Positions 11,647 to 25,721 of a DNA stretch of 64,000 nucleotides are shown in pieces. How positions within the stretch are numbered: position 1 is the stretch's first letter; the number at the start of each line of letters is the position of its first letter. A program made the translations under genes and the position numbers. Source of the stretch: Dicyema japonicum (taxonomy: Eukaryota; Dicyemida; Rhombozoa; Dicyemidae); NCBI GenBank assembly GCA_011109175.1, contig RDEW01000039.1:316110-380109 (forward strand). Reading direction: 5' to 3'. The notes under the pieces are model-generated. The model had not been told where the DNA came from. It did no database searches and saw only the letters and a list, made by a program, of their open reading frames with translations.

Positions 11647-13057
11647 ATGTTCCATGTGGGGCATTTAAGAAAATTCGAAAAGATCATTACAAGGAGTCGA
11701 TACGTTTCATACTTTGGACGGACAGTGCGACCTTCTACAGAGATACGCTTTTGGACGAAGGAGACCAAAACATCGAGGATAAACTTAAATGTACAAAACT
11801 TTAGCTAACACCTAGCCATCTTCCCTGAGAAGAACGTGGAGAAAAATTATGTTGACATTGGACTGAAGCAAAGTGCAAATATTACGCCTCACAAGCACCA
11901 ATAAGAAGGCGGGAAAATAAACATTTAAAATATTCAGGAAAAGAATTAAGTAAATGATAAATTTAAAAATAGAAAATTTGTTTAATTTTAATAAAATGCA
12001 AACTGAGTACTTCAGAGAGGAATATTTTCAACATTTGGACAAAATTGCCCAGCATTACGGCATCTTCAAAGACCTGTTCACGATTTGACATTTTTCCCGC
12101 CTTAAAACTTTTCATCAAATTTCCAACTAAAAATGGTCGATTCTTCACTGTTGAGAGTGGAAATTACATATCTCCTACTGAAGTGAGGAATAATGTTTAT
12201 TTCAGTGTCAACTAATTCCAACTGTAAGTTTTGACGGTTCAAATGTGGCAGAAAACAATGATTTCTTTACTCTGATGATGATCTCCCTTGATAGTAACGT
12301 TCTAGAGGACTCTGAAGGACATATTCTCCACTGGATGCTGTAACTTGGGTCGTAACTCATATAGTGGCAATATTCACGCATCTGAAGCAAAAGACGGTGA
12401 AAATTTAAATTTAAGCGGGAAAATTAAGCGACAATATTTCCCGCCAATTCCTGCACGTGGCACTGGCTATCATAGAATCGTGTTTTTGTTGTATAAGCAC
12501 TCATCTGAACTGGATTTATCGGATTTTGTGGTCCCTGAACTTACTGGAAGGTTTTAATCGGTTAACTGAGCTGTTAGGGATTTCATAAAGGCGAGGATTT
12601 TCCATTCACGGAGCTTCTTTGAAAGATTCTCCGCAAACGGGTTGAAACCCGTAGGTCTGGCCTTCTTTCAGACCACATGGGACCTCTCAGTGAAGGATTT
12701 CTTTCATAAGAGACTGAGTAGTCGTGTAGCTTAGTCAAAGTGACTGAGGAGCCTGTGTACGAGTACGACTGGCCTGAGCCGATTTACCCAAAACAAGAGG
12801 CTTTTCCTGCTAAAAAGTCGTTCTGGGCGTAAGATTGGAATCACGTGGGTAGATATTTGGACAGATATAAGGACAGAAAGGAGTTGGCTGAAGAGGTTCT
12901 GAAAGATCGGATTGCACGGGAGAGTCCATTCCAGAAGCAGTCTTGGGAGATGTCTAGTGTGGACAAAATTGACCGTGGAATGCCTACTTGGTGGAAGGAG
13001 GTTGAACGGCTGAGACGTCTTAAGAAGGGGAAGTTCTATGATGAGGAGCCTATTTGA
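11647..13057 (+). CDS. MRPL38: Mitochondrial ribosomal protein L38 (mL38)
   Basis: Protein of the large subunit of the mitochondrial ribosome, with a PEBP-like fold. Spliced exons give EEYFQHLDKIAQHYGIFKDL (about 12020-12080), SLDSNVLEDSEGHILHWML (about 12285-12339), then YFPPIPARGTGYHRIVFLLY, GLAFFQTTWDLS, EPVYEYDWPEPIYPKQ and YLDRYKDRKE. These match, in order, the family's EYYGLYRDLF, HWLL, YLPPFPARGSG-x-HR, GLSFFQ-x-x-WD, EPVFE-x-x-x-PP-x-YHPKQ and YLDRYRD blocks. Micro-introns: 11950-11972, 12183-12205, 12340-12364, 12551-12577, 12718-12740 and 12829-12852 (23-27 nt). The N-terminal part (11647-11950) is less sure and needs about two one-base corrections. The ATG at 11647 is the first in the AT-rich upstream spacer. 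An acidic/basic C-terminal extension of roughly 50 residues follows YLDRY. Stop at 13055-13057. Confidence 0.87.
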
Positions 13058-14330
13058 CTGATATTTTGTTAATTTTACGTTTTTATCAACTTTTAAGGGA
13101 ATTAAACACCTTCCCGCACCATGAGTCCGTGGTGGTATGCTAATATTTAGCTCCTTGAATGACTAATAATTGAGGAAATGTCTTTAAAGTGAGAACATGA
13201 GGATGTGATATCTAAAATTTTGTCTTTTCTGCAAATGGGGGGAGGGGCTGTGAGTATCATGGCTTTCGTTTTAAGCGGTCATTGGAAATATCTCCCACTA
13301 ACAGCTTTGGATTGTCAGTCTTTGACTACTGTCCTCTGACCAACTAGTGTCTCTTATAGAGATTATATTCATCCTCGGCCTCCCCCGTTTTCATTAACGG
13401 GTTTATGGGATCCCTTAGCGTTGACAGCTTAAAGACTACAGGTATCGTACGTAGTGAAGAGGCTGGAGTAACTAGGTAATATAAGGACTCAGTCCCTTCA
13501 ATCGAGACTAATATTTAAGGATCTTTTCCAGATTCAAGGGAGTTGAAACGACAGAACCTGGGCGGGTTTTAGCCTCGAGAATTCTTGATGTCGTGGAGGT
13601 ATATGTTCTTGAAGAGGTCATCTGCAGTTATTTTGCGGTTTATATTGTTTGTGCTTTCTGACGTCTTATTCGGGTCAGAGAAACAATTTCGTAAAGACAA
13701 GCTCATAGGCAGGATTATGGTTAGGCAAATGTCTCGTCTCCCTAAATTTTACTTAACTACTAAAAATACTTCTCCACCAAATGTGGAAGGGTACACATGA
13801 GATCACTGCTAACAATGAGGAGCGTGGAAGGGAAGATTAAAAAGGCCCAACTTTCAAAGGAAACTTACCATTCCCATGTACTATGGCCAAGACTGTCGAG
13901 ACCATCTCCACTCATGGGGTATCTGGCTGCACAGCGACTGTGTTTTCGATCTCCATGTGTTTCGAAGGCGATTTGGAAATTTTTTCAGTCGACAGACTCG
14001 GTGTAAGACACTCCACGTTGGTAGACACGCAACCGGAGCAGGACTCGGCCCACGAGAAACAAAACTAAACAGTTAATCCATGTGCTCCATCATTAACAAA
14101 ATTTTCAACCCACGTGGGGGACAAAAAGGACTATCCAAATTAAGGAGTGAATGGGCATAACAAATTGACGTATAAGCATTAATGTGACGACAGATGCTCG
14201 ACTAATTAGATGGCACTTAATACTAATAATTGTAGTGACGGAAAGTAATCAAAAATAAATAATTCAATTAATTCTTCAAAGATTACAAAAATTAGTCAAT
14301 AAAACTGTCGAGGCTTTTTAAAAAGGAAGA
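13058..14330. other. No supported gene
   Basis: Short open frames occur on both strands (for example plus 13585-13800 and minus about 13890-14060), but none shows a recognisable domain or a splice-consistent extension. The minus frame at 13890-14060 is rich in Ser/Thr and could be an exon of an unknown protein; I could not connect it to anything. Confidence 0.4.
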
Positions 14331-14416
14331 AAAAGTTGGGATGTACCAGCCTTTTGAGCACGTGCTGTTTATATTCTGGGTTTATTGAGTAGAGAGGCAA
14401 GCGATCCGGTCTTTTG

Positions 14417-17340
14417 GTGACTTGGAAATGTTTTTTATTGGCCAATCTTTGAAAGACTTGATGCTTCCAATCAGGTCTTTGACAAAGTTGAGGACACGTG
14501 AGAATCCACTGAAAAATTTGGCTTTTTGTTGCTTGGCCGGTAGGGTGGGACTCAATTGCAAGGGAGATTGAATAGTCGAGAGATCGAGTAGTGTACTTTA
14601 TGCATTGTAAGGGGAGGGTAACAAAATTGAGCTTCTTCTGGAGATTTTGTGGACTTTTATGAAGTCGTGTAAAAGCCAGTTTAACGGCTGAAGGTCTTCT
14701 TGTGAACTGAAGAAGTTATTTCTTTGAACGTTATTGTTTGATTTTTTCGCATTTGGTGGAATATTTCTCAAAATTATTTTATTTTAAAATAAATTAATTA
14801 TTATTTAATTTATCACAATAAATTTTTTAATATAATAAAAATTATTAATTAGCGATTCTAAGTTCAAATAAACTCATTTTTTGAAGAATTTCATTTATCA
14901 AATAAGTGTCTTAATGCCTATCTAACCAGACCGGGCAGCAAAGTCGTGGCTTTTTCCTTCATGCTCACTTATGAACAGGATACAGATCACCCTTTCTCGC
15001 GTCCTGGTCCGCCTTCTGATTTTCTTTTAGCTGGGATAACCATTGGATCTCTAGTAACATCCATTGTTGGTAGTTAAGTTCATGTTAGCCACCGTTTCCT
15101 TCACTTGAAGGGACCGGGGGTAAATAAATAATAAATACCAAGTAAGTACGTGGTTTGCAGTTAATTCTTAAAATAGCGCCTTAATGAGGAATCTATTATA
15201 ACTACTAAAAATAATATTGAGTCTAAAAATAAATATATTGAGTCTATGATATGGATGTCTGCGGTCAACAATTGTCTTGGGTCTAACCTTAAGGCCTCGG
15301 AGACCAAGGAATCTCTTCGTTCTTATCGGCTAATATTTCTCCTCGAAAATTCTTGAAATGCTGTTCTAAATATTTTTGTATTGATTTTTAGAGAATTCTA
15401 AAAAAAGATTTTTTGGGTCGGAAATACCGGACAGCATCAACCGATGACTCTCAGATTTCCTTAGCGCGCACAGGAGAAAGTGTAGCACCTAGGGATTTCT
15501 CCTGCCGGTCTCTAGCCTGTTTTGAACCACCTACTTAACCAATTCTGCTATAAATAATAATGTCAGCATCTTCACGAGAGCCATAATACTTAAGGTCCGC
15601 ATAGACAGGGGACACAATATGTCTTAGAGTTACGTTATACTGACTAATCGTTGTATGGGGAATGTTCTTAATTTCTTTGTTGCCTGTGATTCCATGTAGA
15701 CAATTTAGTTCCGCTGTGAGGTATCACTGACGACAACATCACTCGTCAAACCAAAAAGCTTGGAAGATTGTGTTACCTTCAGGGGGAATGGACAGTAGTG
15801 AGATTCAAACACGTGCTCATTTGTCTTCGATTCCTAAAATTTTTGAAAACACGAAAAATTATTCACTTCCCCCAACTCAGATTCCTCCAAATTCCCCCAA
15901 TTTGTTAGGGGGAGATTCGAACTGAATCCGACGAATCCTACGATTCACTGACTCCCGAGTCCATCATCTCCTCAAGGTGGATCGAGGGGTTACATCCATC
16001 TTGTGGTGGAAGAGAGGTTATGTCCAATAGAGAACGTCACCACCTCAACCTAAGGAGCAATTCACCATTTTAGTATAAAAGACAAATTTATTAGTACTTC
16101 CAAGTTAAATCCATTTTCTCCACTAAACAAATAAGGAAAATCATACATCCTTCACGACATTCAATAAGTCTTTCTTGTGCTAAACTGATAATTAGGACTT
16201 ACAAGGATGACGAGCTCGTGCGAGTATTCAGGTATCTAAAATAAGTCCAAGCACTTACTTGTCTCCTGGCATTTGTCAAAAATTTGTAATATAAGGTCAA
16301 AAGAATGAGAAAAGCTCCACCAGCCGATAAAATGTAAATGAAATGACGAATCTTCAGCATCAACGAATATAACTATAATAATTATTTATTTTTATTTTAA
16401 TGAATTACATATTTTAAATATAAATTTCAATTAATCTTGGTGGCCGGTCAGCATACAAAAAGAATCTCCCTTTTTCTACTCTACTTGAGGGGTTCTTACA
16501 ATGGCGATATGGATGGAATTGATGCTTTGGAAGAACACGTCTTACCGTGGGAGCTAGGATCACTTGGTTATTAGAAGAGGTCGGATATTTTTTTCTGAGG
16601 AATGAATAGCTTATGATGTAATGTCACTACCAATGGTCCGTAGATTCGAATCCTCCCGCTAGCTATGTTTCCTTATCTGCCCTCGTTCAAATAGAGTGTT
16701 TCCATTTGATCCACCTGGCACAGTTTTCGACCATTCCCATGGTGGTGCGAAAAAGTACCATTTTCTCTCCCCCAATCTACTGTAGGGTACCCTCAACTGC
16801 AAGAACTAGCTGTTTTCTTTCCTTTATGCGGTTATAAAGATTAAAGCTATCTGTTAAGTTTTGATGATAAATTTGTTCATCTTGTTGACCTATAAACCTG
16901 ATCTTTGTGGTTGCCATGGTTACTAAGGATGAGGGAAAATGAGACTTATTTTAACGGTATTACGTATTTATGGGTCCATTTGAGTGAAAATTCAATTGAG
17001 TGTTCGTCTTTTAATGAAACCATGACTCTGATTTGACTGATAAGATTCAGGTGGATGTTACTTGTCAAGATTTGTTTGGATAATTACACTTTAGTCTGCC
17101 TTTTGAGCCTCTGTTGTGTCTTCCACTTGTTTTTGCTTCTGTGGCAAATTTAGGTTATCTGATGTCTGGAATGACTTATTTACTCCTGTCTCTTCAAGAA
17201 AAGGAAACTGTGGGTAACTGAAGGGTTCCATGTTGGATGCTAGCTTGCAAAATAAACTGACTATATTTTTAGTGACCAGACACAGCCTCTCCCTTACCAA
17301 GTAACTTCCATATAGCTCAGTTGGTGGAGTCTACAGGACA
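14417..17340. other. Repeat debris, no supported gene
   Basis: Contains the repeat shared with 9808-9855 (14417-14463). A repeat near 15000-15125 ends TTCACTTGAAGG...GGGGGTAAATAAAT, and a diverged copy of it is at 11420-11545. There is also a degraded MITE piece at about 15570-15620 and a SINE body at about 15700-15765. A tRNA-like promoter pair may lie at about 16605-16650: an A-box-like TAGCTTATGATGTAATG and a B-box-like GATTCGAATCC. A 70-codon minus frame at 17091-17300 has no recognised relatives. Confidence 0.45.
15700..15765 (-). repeat. SINE family 1 body, copy
   Basis: Contains AGTTCCGCTGTGAG and ATCACTCGTCAAACC separated as in the full copy at 60500-60665. About 75-80% identical by eye. 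It lies in the same orientation as the copies at 31650-31705, 36280-36330 and 60500-60560. Confidence 0.5.
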
Positions 17341-17349
17341 AGAAACAAG

Positions 17350-17720
17350 CTACCGTCCCCAGATTTCATTGGTAGGAATCAGGATCCTAACGAAAATAAA
17401 GCTCTGTCCAACCTCCCATTGCCGACTTATCTCAGCAACCTCCTCTTTCAAGTGTGAGCTGAACAAACAAAAAATCATCTGGTAGGACCGCGTATTTTGC
17501 ACGTTTTGACCTTTCGGCCTTCTCAGCTGCAGAGCAGGCAGGGGGTGAATGTGTCTATGCAGGTGACGTCCCATACAAGAGGTTTCCCTGCTTCAAAGGA
17601 GAAGATGGTCATCCCCTCGGGTCGTGTCCCGTCATATTTGCTAAGACCTGATGGTTCGAGCATAGAAGGGCGTCCAACAGGGTCCAATTTGTGGGGTATG
17701 TCATCTTGAGACTAGCACCG
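17350..17720 (-). pseudogene. LINE family C, C-terminal end, reverse orientation
   Basis: On the minus strand the region 17700-17540 reads DPVGRPSMLEPSGLSKYDG, then RPEGMTIFSFE, then PLVWDVTCIDTF. This is the end of the family C C-terminal domain in a well-preserved form. It continues into the AEKAERSKRAKYAVLPDDF tail and a degraded remainder down to 17350. Only this end is present. Confidence 0.75.
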
Positions 17721-19225
17721 TATAGTCCAATGCTCAACCCAATCGAGAGTGTCTGGTATTTTGTGAAGGAATGGTGTTTCTATTGCTGAGTACAGACTGA
17801 GATACTAGATGAGGTTAATACAACTCTTTCTAGTAATTTGTTCTAGAAATTTAGGTTTGTGTGTCAAACTTTAAGTTTTTATTCAGAATTTCGATACCAC
17901 CGAGAAAGAAAGACAGAAAAAACGTCAGACAGTTAGGTAATCTATCGCACGATCTTTGCAGAAACACGTGAAACCGCGGCTATGGTTCCTCGTGGATTCC
18001 TTCAAGTTGCTAGGGCGAATAAGACAATTTAGACGGTTAAATTGATATTTCTTACTGTTCTGTGCCTCTTTCGAATCCTAAGAAGAGTCTCAGGAGACCC
18101 CCAGTTCCTGTCCGGTGAGCGAAGGTCGTCATCAAAGTCAGAAATTTGACTGCGGCGCAACTCAGAGACCCTCACTAATTTGATATTGTTTTCAAATAGC
18201 CTGGGTATGTTAATCGTCCGAGGCAATGTCCGAAGAATATTCCATGGCTACTTTTCAAAGATTAGTTAGTATAACTTTTTTTTACTCTAATAAAGTGTAT
18301 TTTCTCTCCAGAGAGAATTGGAAAGACCGGGAGATGGGATATAATGTTTGTTGTTCACAAAGATCAGACTCCAAGTTAAATGAGGACCAGGAGAGATTAC
18401 ATAGACCAGTGAGAGTGACTGTGGGAGGGAGAATAGCGACCTTCTGTATGAAAGGGCCTTCCTTCTTACAAGTGATTGACTGGCTGAAGAGGGACCCCAG
18501 TGAAAAGTTAGACCCTTCGAGACAGTCTCATGTTATATGAACTGTCTTATCTTTAACCTTAGTTAATTCAGCCATAGTGATTAACTCATATTGCGGATCA
18601 ATGAACATTTACTCCAATCATGCGTAAAGTTGATCGACACTGTGACTTGACTAGAACTTGGCTCTGGAGTCGTGTGCTACTCCAACCTCTTGAGGTGGCT
18701 GCAGTAAACCTTCCCAGGTCTTTTTGATATAAAGTTGCCTAAGTATACCTCATGTTCGCTTGAATGTTCGTTGCATAAATTTTCCAAACGAGATTGTACT
18801 ATGGCGGATTGATAACAATTAAGACGACCGCAGACCGCATATAACCAGGTACCCACTAAAGCCATTACGACAGTGTTGACAGGTGTGTAGTGGGCGATCT
18901 TCCTGGACAACCGTGTTAAGAACGGGTAAACTCAAAAATATGAGTTTTTCGAGACCTCTGCTATTCGAGAACTCTATTTCTCCTCTGATCACCGAATTTG
19001 ACATTGAAGAGTACCAAAGAGGTATACATGAACCTACATCGGATTTTCCTCGATCGCAAAGTACAGTAAGCTGAAGGTTCGTCAAAGGATATGACTCAAT
19101 AACAAAAAATAAATTGAAAACTTTAAATTTTTGAATAAATATTAATAATAAATATAAAAATTATATTTAAAATAAAAATTAAATAATATTAAAATTAAAT
19201 AATAACAACACATCATAAATTATCA
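17721..19225. other. No supported gene upstream of UAP1
   Basis: Open frames at 18226-18540 (plus) and 18677-19085 (minus) have no recognisable domains. Part of the minus frame at 18060-18130 is repeat sequence also found near 55875-55920 (TCTCAGGAGA...CCCAGT..CTGT). The last ~130 bases (19090-19215) are almost pure A/T and form the spacer in front of UAP1. Confidence 0.45.
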
Positions 19226-19227
19226 TC

Positions 19228-20847
<1,620 letters not shown>

Positions 20848-22940
20848 GGAATTTTATTAATATTTGTTGGTTAAAGAGTTTATTTTTGTTATGTTATCTT
20901 AACTTTTCCCAATTATGGATAAGAAAAGAGATGTCCCTTTTTTGTCGTCTTGTAAATTAACATGAATACCACATGGCTATGAATTAACATGGATAGTTCC
21001 AGGTCACGGAACGGGAACCGGTCGAGAAGCTTTTGGTATTTCTCCCATTAAGGCTTCTTGCTTTTTCTGAAACGGATATGCTTTCACCAGCCTCCAGATG
21101 ATGTTTGTAGGAAATAGTGCCGTCTCATACAGAAATGAAATTACTCACTTTTTTATTTTCAAGTAACGCTGATGACAGCCGACTTCCAACATGTTAGTTA
21201 AGTTGGTAACAAACTGTAACCAAGCTCAGTGGACAAGGATTCCCAGTAACTGTCTATTGATTTCCACAGTCCGTACACAGCCTGTCCCCCGAGGTATGGA
21301 AAATCTAAATATGAAAATATTGAACTTCAAAATGACTCATAGAAATATTTTTGTTTATTTTTTATGAAAATAAATTTTTTACTACTTGTTTCTTTTCTTT
21401 AAAATGTTCTTATCGTCAGTGAATCCACACCACAAGAAAACTATCTGATAGTAGGTAAATGGGAGAGGTCAATATCTTTCTTCACGAAGAGAAGACCCAT
21501 ATGATAATCAGTCCTGGTCCATTTGCACTTATTTGATATTAATCGTTACGCTTTCATAAGCCACTGGTTTCCTTCATCTCAACAGCATGCAAATCAAAGC
21601 CGAGAACCCTGACTCCATCACCACCTTAAAGCGAAAGCATATCTCTCCCCAGGCACTAGAACTGATAGCTCACTTATTCAACACATAAGGCGATTTTTGT
21701 CAAGTCAAAAAAGTCTTAATTTAATTTTTTAGGTCAATTATGTAAATTTTTTATTGATTTTAATTTTTTAATTTTTAGAGTTTTGAATAAAATACTAGCG
21801 TGTTATCAACTGTTGTGTCTCGTTCAATCAGCAAGATCATTGAAAAGGTAAAGACAGAAAGAAACATATCAAACTTGTAGGTTTTCATTTTTACTACTAT
21901 TTCACAGATGCCACTGTAAAAATATCTGATTTTCTCATACCATCTACCGACTCTAGGATTAATAAGATCACTACTGCTTAGTCGAATATTATTTTCCTTG
22001 CATGAATTGAACAGTAAAGTCTACAATACTTGTTTGAAGGTATTGGATATCATTTTACTACTTCCTACGCTTCCCAATAGTGTAGAAAATTTCTTACCAG
22101 AACGATAAGTTGTTGAATATCATCGTAAAAATCTTAATGAAGTAGTGCCCTCACGCGATCAGTCAACGCCTAGAAACGTGGAAGTGCATAAAGACTCCAA
22201 ACTCTTAAAGTGGTTTAAGATGCCTGACTTGCCGGTTCAACCTCTTCTTGTTTGTATGAGACCGTTTCTTTAACTGTGAGATTTGTTGTCCCCCAGAAGC
22301 TTGTCGATACAAAGGATTTTGAGGGCATCCGTGTCCTTAGGCGTGGAAAATCTCTTTCTTTTGGGGATAGAGAGTGGAGGCTTCGGACTTTGTCCAATAG
22401 GGAAAGTGAGATCTCTCTTATATTCGTCATGCTCCGGGGATCTGTAATCATCTGAAATTTTGAACTTTTCGGGGATCTGTATGTCCAGAATGAGAAAGTG
22501 ATCCCGGATGAAAAAAATCTTCGATTAGCAGTGGAGGTTATTGGTTGGGGGATACAGGCATTCGGTTATTGTTCGGAGACGAGTGATCTGAACCCTCTGG
22601 ATTTTCTCGAGGTTACTTGAAGATATACAAATTCCCCAAGCAGGAACGGCATAGCTAGAGTCACCATGTTCTCACCAAAAAAATTGAATTGCTTCAAGAA
22701 AGACAGGAAGGGTCAAAGAGGAGACCGATTATTTGGGGGTTCATGTGAATGGGGAGGGGTTATCACTCAGCCACATCATTGGTTTCAGATTGAACTGACG
22801 GTGGTCACTTCTGGAAGTGTCACATCATACTTCTCTCTTGCGGTGATGTCCAAGTTCTGAAGCGACTTGACGGGAGATGGACAGAATTACTTAGTCACCC
22901 CCACCTCAACTAAAAAAATAAAATAAAATAAAATTTTAAA
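20848..22940. other. No supported gene
   Basis: Intergenic between UAP1 and the Mab-21-like gene. The interval 22215-22620 is open on both strands (the plus frame has one internal stop over about 130 codons), but neither product shows a recognisable motif. I therefore do not call a gene; it may be old transposon sequence. Confidence 0.4.
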
Positions 22941-22943
22941 TCC

Positions 22944-24033
22944 TCAAGAAAAAATAAAATTATTCAAAATCCTCAAAAGTTTCCCCGCCATGAGTTTCTT
23001 CACTTTCAAGTCTGCAGTGAGGATAATGTTTTTTTCACAAAACGGGCTTTTGTATGAATTATTTAATAGAATCGCAATCATGTTAAAAATTACCATGTTA
23101 ATTACTTCCCCTGTCGACGTTTGTGAGGGATATCTTTGCACAATTTGCGTCATCCCCCGTAGCACAACCGAACTGATCAATTCGTTCATAAAATCCCCCG
23201 GAAATTCACTTGTAATGTAATAATTCGCCAAATCCGATATAATTCCGACATTTTCACCAATCGTGGGGATTTTATTGAACAGCACGTGAACTTTATGAAC
23301 GTCAAATCTCCAGTAATCACCAGTGGAGGTCGAATCGATCTCTTTGGCGTGAACTAGGTGAAATCCTGTGTTGATTACTTCCTGGAAACTCAGGTTCCAC
23401 TCTCTGCAGTAGTATTCGAGGTATCTCAGCGAGGAAATGGGCCAGTATTTCCTGAAATAAAACGTTGGTATGACAACAAGAGTGACCCCATTTGGTAAAA
23501 TGAGTTCAACCCCCACCGAATTGGTCCCCAATGAAATCTCCGAGAAGGTTGGGACAGTTTTGATTACGTATTCAGCTAATTTGATAAGGTAGTCCTCGAT
23601 TTTTGTGGGAGAAATATTCGATGGGGGACAAATAAAGTCAGACCATAAACAAAAATGTCTCTTCTTGACATCATACGGGCGAATAAGAGCAATATCCTCC
23701 CACGTGCTGCTTTTTTGATGTTCAATAACGAGTCCAGCCTCATCGAGGCATAAATAGAACTTGTATTTGTTTACAGAAATCACTTCGACGTCATCGTCCT
23801 CAATGAGGAGACACGTGGATGAAATTCTAGGGTCCTTTCTCTCCACGTGCGCCATAAAATCAATCAAGAATGCTTTGCTCTGCCATATTTTTGTCAAATA
23901 CCTGAGAAAGCCGGGATTTGACAGTCTCCTGTAGTTGTACCCTGAAATTGTCTAATTTTTTACTCCACGTGCAATATTGTTGTAAATGCCCATCATAAGA
24001 ATTTGGTTGGGAATTACTTTTATAGATGATCAT
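22944..24033 (-). CDS. Mab-21 domain protein, likely non-catalytic
   Basis: Predicted 355-residue protein in two exons. Exon 1 starts at the ATG at 24033-24031 (MIIYKSNSQPNS); intron 23963-23942 is 22 nt; exon sum 1068 nt is exactly in frame. The order of motifs matches MAB21L proteins: LTKIWQSKAFLIDFMAHVE, then DVEVISVNKYKFYLCLD (family: LEVISPTEFEVVLYL), HFCLWSDFI (family SLWVEFI), VELILPNGVTLVVIPTFYF followed by YWPIS (family V-x-I-TPAF ... IWP), EVINTGFHLV, and DYWRFDVHKVHVLF (family W-x-L-x-F-x-x-AEN-x-L). Mab-21 proteins share the cGAS nucleotidyltransferase fold and in animals act in development or signalling. The metal-binding acids of active enzymes (E-x-D at the 'EFDV' position) read KYK, so catalysis is unlikely. 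The gene is dense in CACGTG sites. Confidence 0.82.
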
Positions 24034-24169
24034 TCAGATTAGATTGATGATAGATTACTGGTTAATTACGATTCCTTTGATTTGCGAATATTAATTCTCC
24101 CCCTGCTGGGATTCGACTAAGGACATTGCGCGGCTTCATCAAAGGGCGAATTTGGTTGATGAACATATT

Positions 24170-24380
24170 TCTTGCCGATGAAGAGGACGAGTCAAAATAC
24201 GCGGTCCTACCTGAGATGTTTGTTTGTTCCTTGCAGTTAAAATATCCAGCATTTTGCTCTTTCGACGCTGGGATTCCTGGGTCGTCTAGGGAATCTGATT
24301 TCTACACGCACAAGAGATCATCGTGAGCGTTGTTGGATGTTTGAGTGAATCTGAGAGGGAATACCCAGGCAGTCAGGCGG
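24170..24380 (+). pseudogene. LINE family C, extreme 3' end relic
   Basis: The frame contains DESKYAVLPEMFVCSLQLKY followed by SFDAGIPG, corresponding to the tail 'KYxxLPxxxxFxPxxxET-x-G' that follows the DVTC block in family C. It matches the copies at 17350-17540 (minus) and 39335-39590. Nothing upstream of the tail is preserved. Confidence 0.55.
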
Positions 24381-25136
24381 CTACTGTATGACCCTCAGAT
24401 TAATTGTTTCTTAATGTAATAATTTTTGTTTCTGTCATAAATGAGATATTATGATTAATTATGACATTCCACGTCTACTTAGTAATTTTATTTCAAAGTC
24501 CGTAGTTTCAAGTTTATTCAGAAATATTCTCTCTGTGCCAATCACCCTTCTCTAGAGCCAAACAAATTGAACAGATCTTTTGGATCTTAGAAAGTGAGAG
24601 ATCTTGGAAAAATAATAACACTTATTTTTTTTCATTTAATTGTTTTGATTCCCTTTTCCCATACAGATTCCCCCAGGTTTCGAGCTAGACAGAGATCGAA
24701 ACCAAATATTTTCTTATCCAACATTCCTTCACCTTCATATCGAGTTTTGTTGATCCAATGCAGGCAAAGAGATCCAAAACTTCTCTTCCATGCAAATATA
24801 AGTCCTTCATTGATGGTCTTTGGGAAAAAATTATGGAACGCTGATCTCAGGAGGTCGGGACCCAATATTTTTGTTTCTTCAAGGAACCGTATAGCAAAAG
24901 TGGAAACAAAGTCGTGATTTCATTGGTTTAGGTTGTGTTTTTTGGCAAAAAAATTATCCCGACTTTAAATTGAGTAAAACACGTGTTGATTATTTATTAG
25001 CTATTTTATATTAGTTATGTCAGTTAGCGATAGTAAGTCATTGAGTCAGTCAGTAAATATTATCGTGAACACAATTATGAACCACAGATAAGCATTCCCT
25101 GGGACAGAATTTGTTTTTCCCTTTGGACAGCTACTA

Positions 25137-25310
25137 TCCCCAGTGGAAGTCTAAATGTCGATATTACAAGCTACAGTCCTCGTTGGAGTACAATTCCCAG
25201 AAGAAGCCTAAACTGGTAATATTATAAGCTACAGTTGTCGTTGGAGTACAACCCCCAGTAGAAGCCTAAACTGGTAATATTACAAGCTACAGTTGTCGTT
25301 GGAGTACAAT
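25137..25310 (+). repeat. 57-58 bp tandem repeat, three units
   Basis: Three head-to-tail units begin at about 25141, 25198 and 25256. Each contains AGAAGCCTAAACTGGTAATA (or a variant) and ACAGTTGTCGTTGGAGTACA. Units 2 and 3 are almost identical and unit 1 is more diverged. There is no spacer between units, so this is a minisatellite, not a CRISPR-like array. It is non-coding. Confidence 0.85.
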
Positions 25311-25721
25311 CACATATGCACGTGGTAGTAATAGCGGCAAATATGACTAAATTATGAGTGAGAATAAACCCAGGAATCTAACAAGCATATCGAAGACTTA
25401 TATTTACTAAATTCCGCTATTTTTGATTTTTCTGTTTTAAGTATTTGAGTCGTCGTTCGTGAGTGCACACAGCTGTGTGGAACTCTACTTGTTGGTTTCG
25501 ATGATCATTATAGGTCAAGTTCTCCCTTTGAAGTAATTTGAATTAATTAGGTCAGTGATACCCTTTACAGATGATTTCCCTCAAAGTTCCTCCACTAAGG
25601 ATGTTGAACCATCCTCTCCCACGTTAAGGTTGTTAAAGAAGAACTTCAAGAATCCAATCATTCTTAGTCATTTAGTACGGAAAATGACGTTTGTGGGAGA
25701 ACTACATCATCAGCTGAACTA

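Noticed and set aside
17312-17345. A-box-like TAGCTCAGTTGGTGGAG, possible tRNA gene
   Set aside because: No B box and no pairing arms downstream; kept only as a possible SINE remnant.
18226-18540. Plus-strand ORF of 104 codons, at first thought to be Sm-like because of an MLIVRGNV string just upstream
   Set aside because: The string is not followed by an Sm2 motif and not preceded by Sm1; part of the opposite strand is repeat sequence.
22215-22455. Overlapping ORFs on both strands
   Set aside because: No recognisable motif on either strand; openness on both strands suggests composition rather than coding.
24594-24917. Plus-strand ORF of 107 codons with hydrophobic start
   Set aside because: The start looks like a signal peptide only because of T-rich sequence; the rest has no recognisable features and the minus strand is equally open.
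25137-25310. Possible CRISPR array
   Set aside because: Units are tandem without unique spacers, and the genome is eukaryotic.
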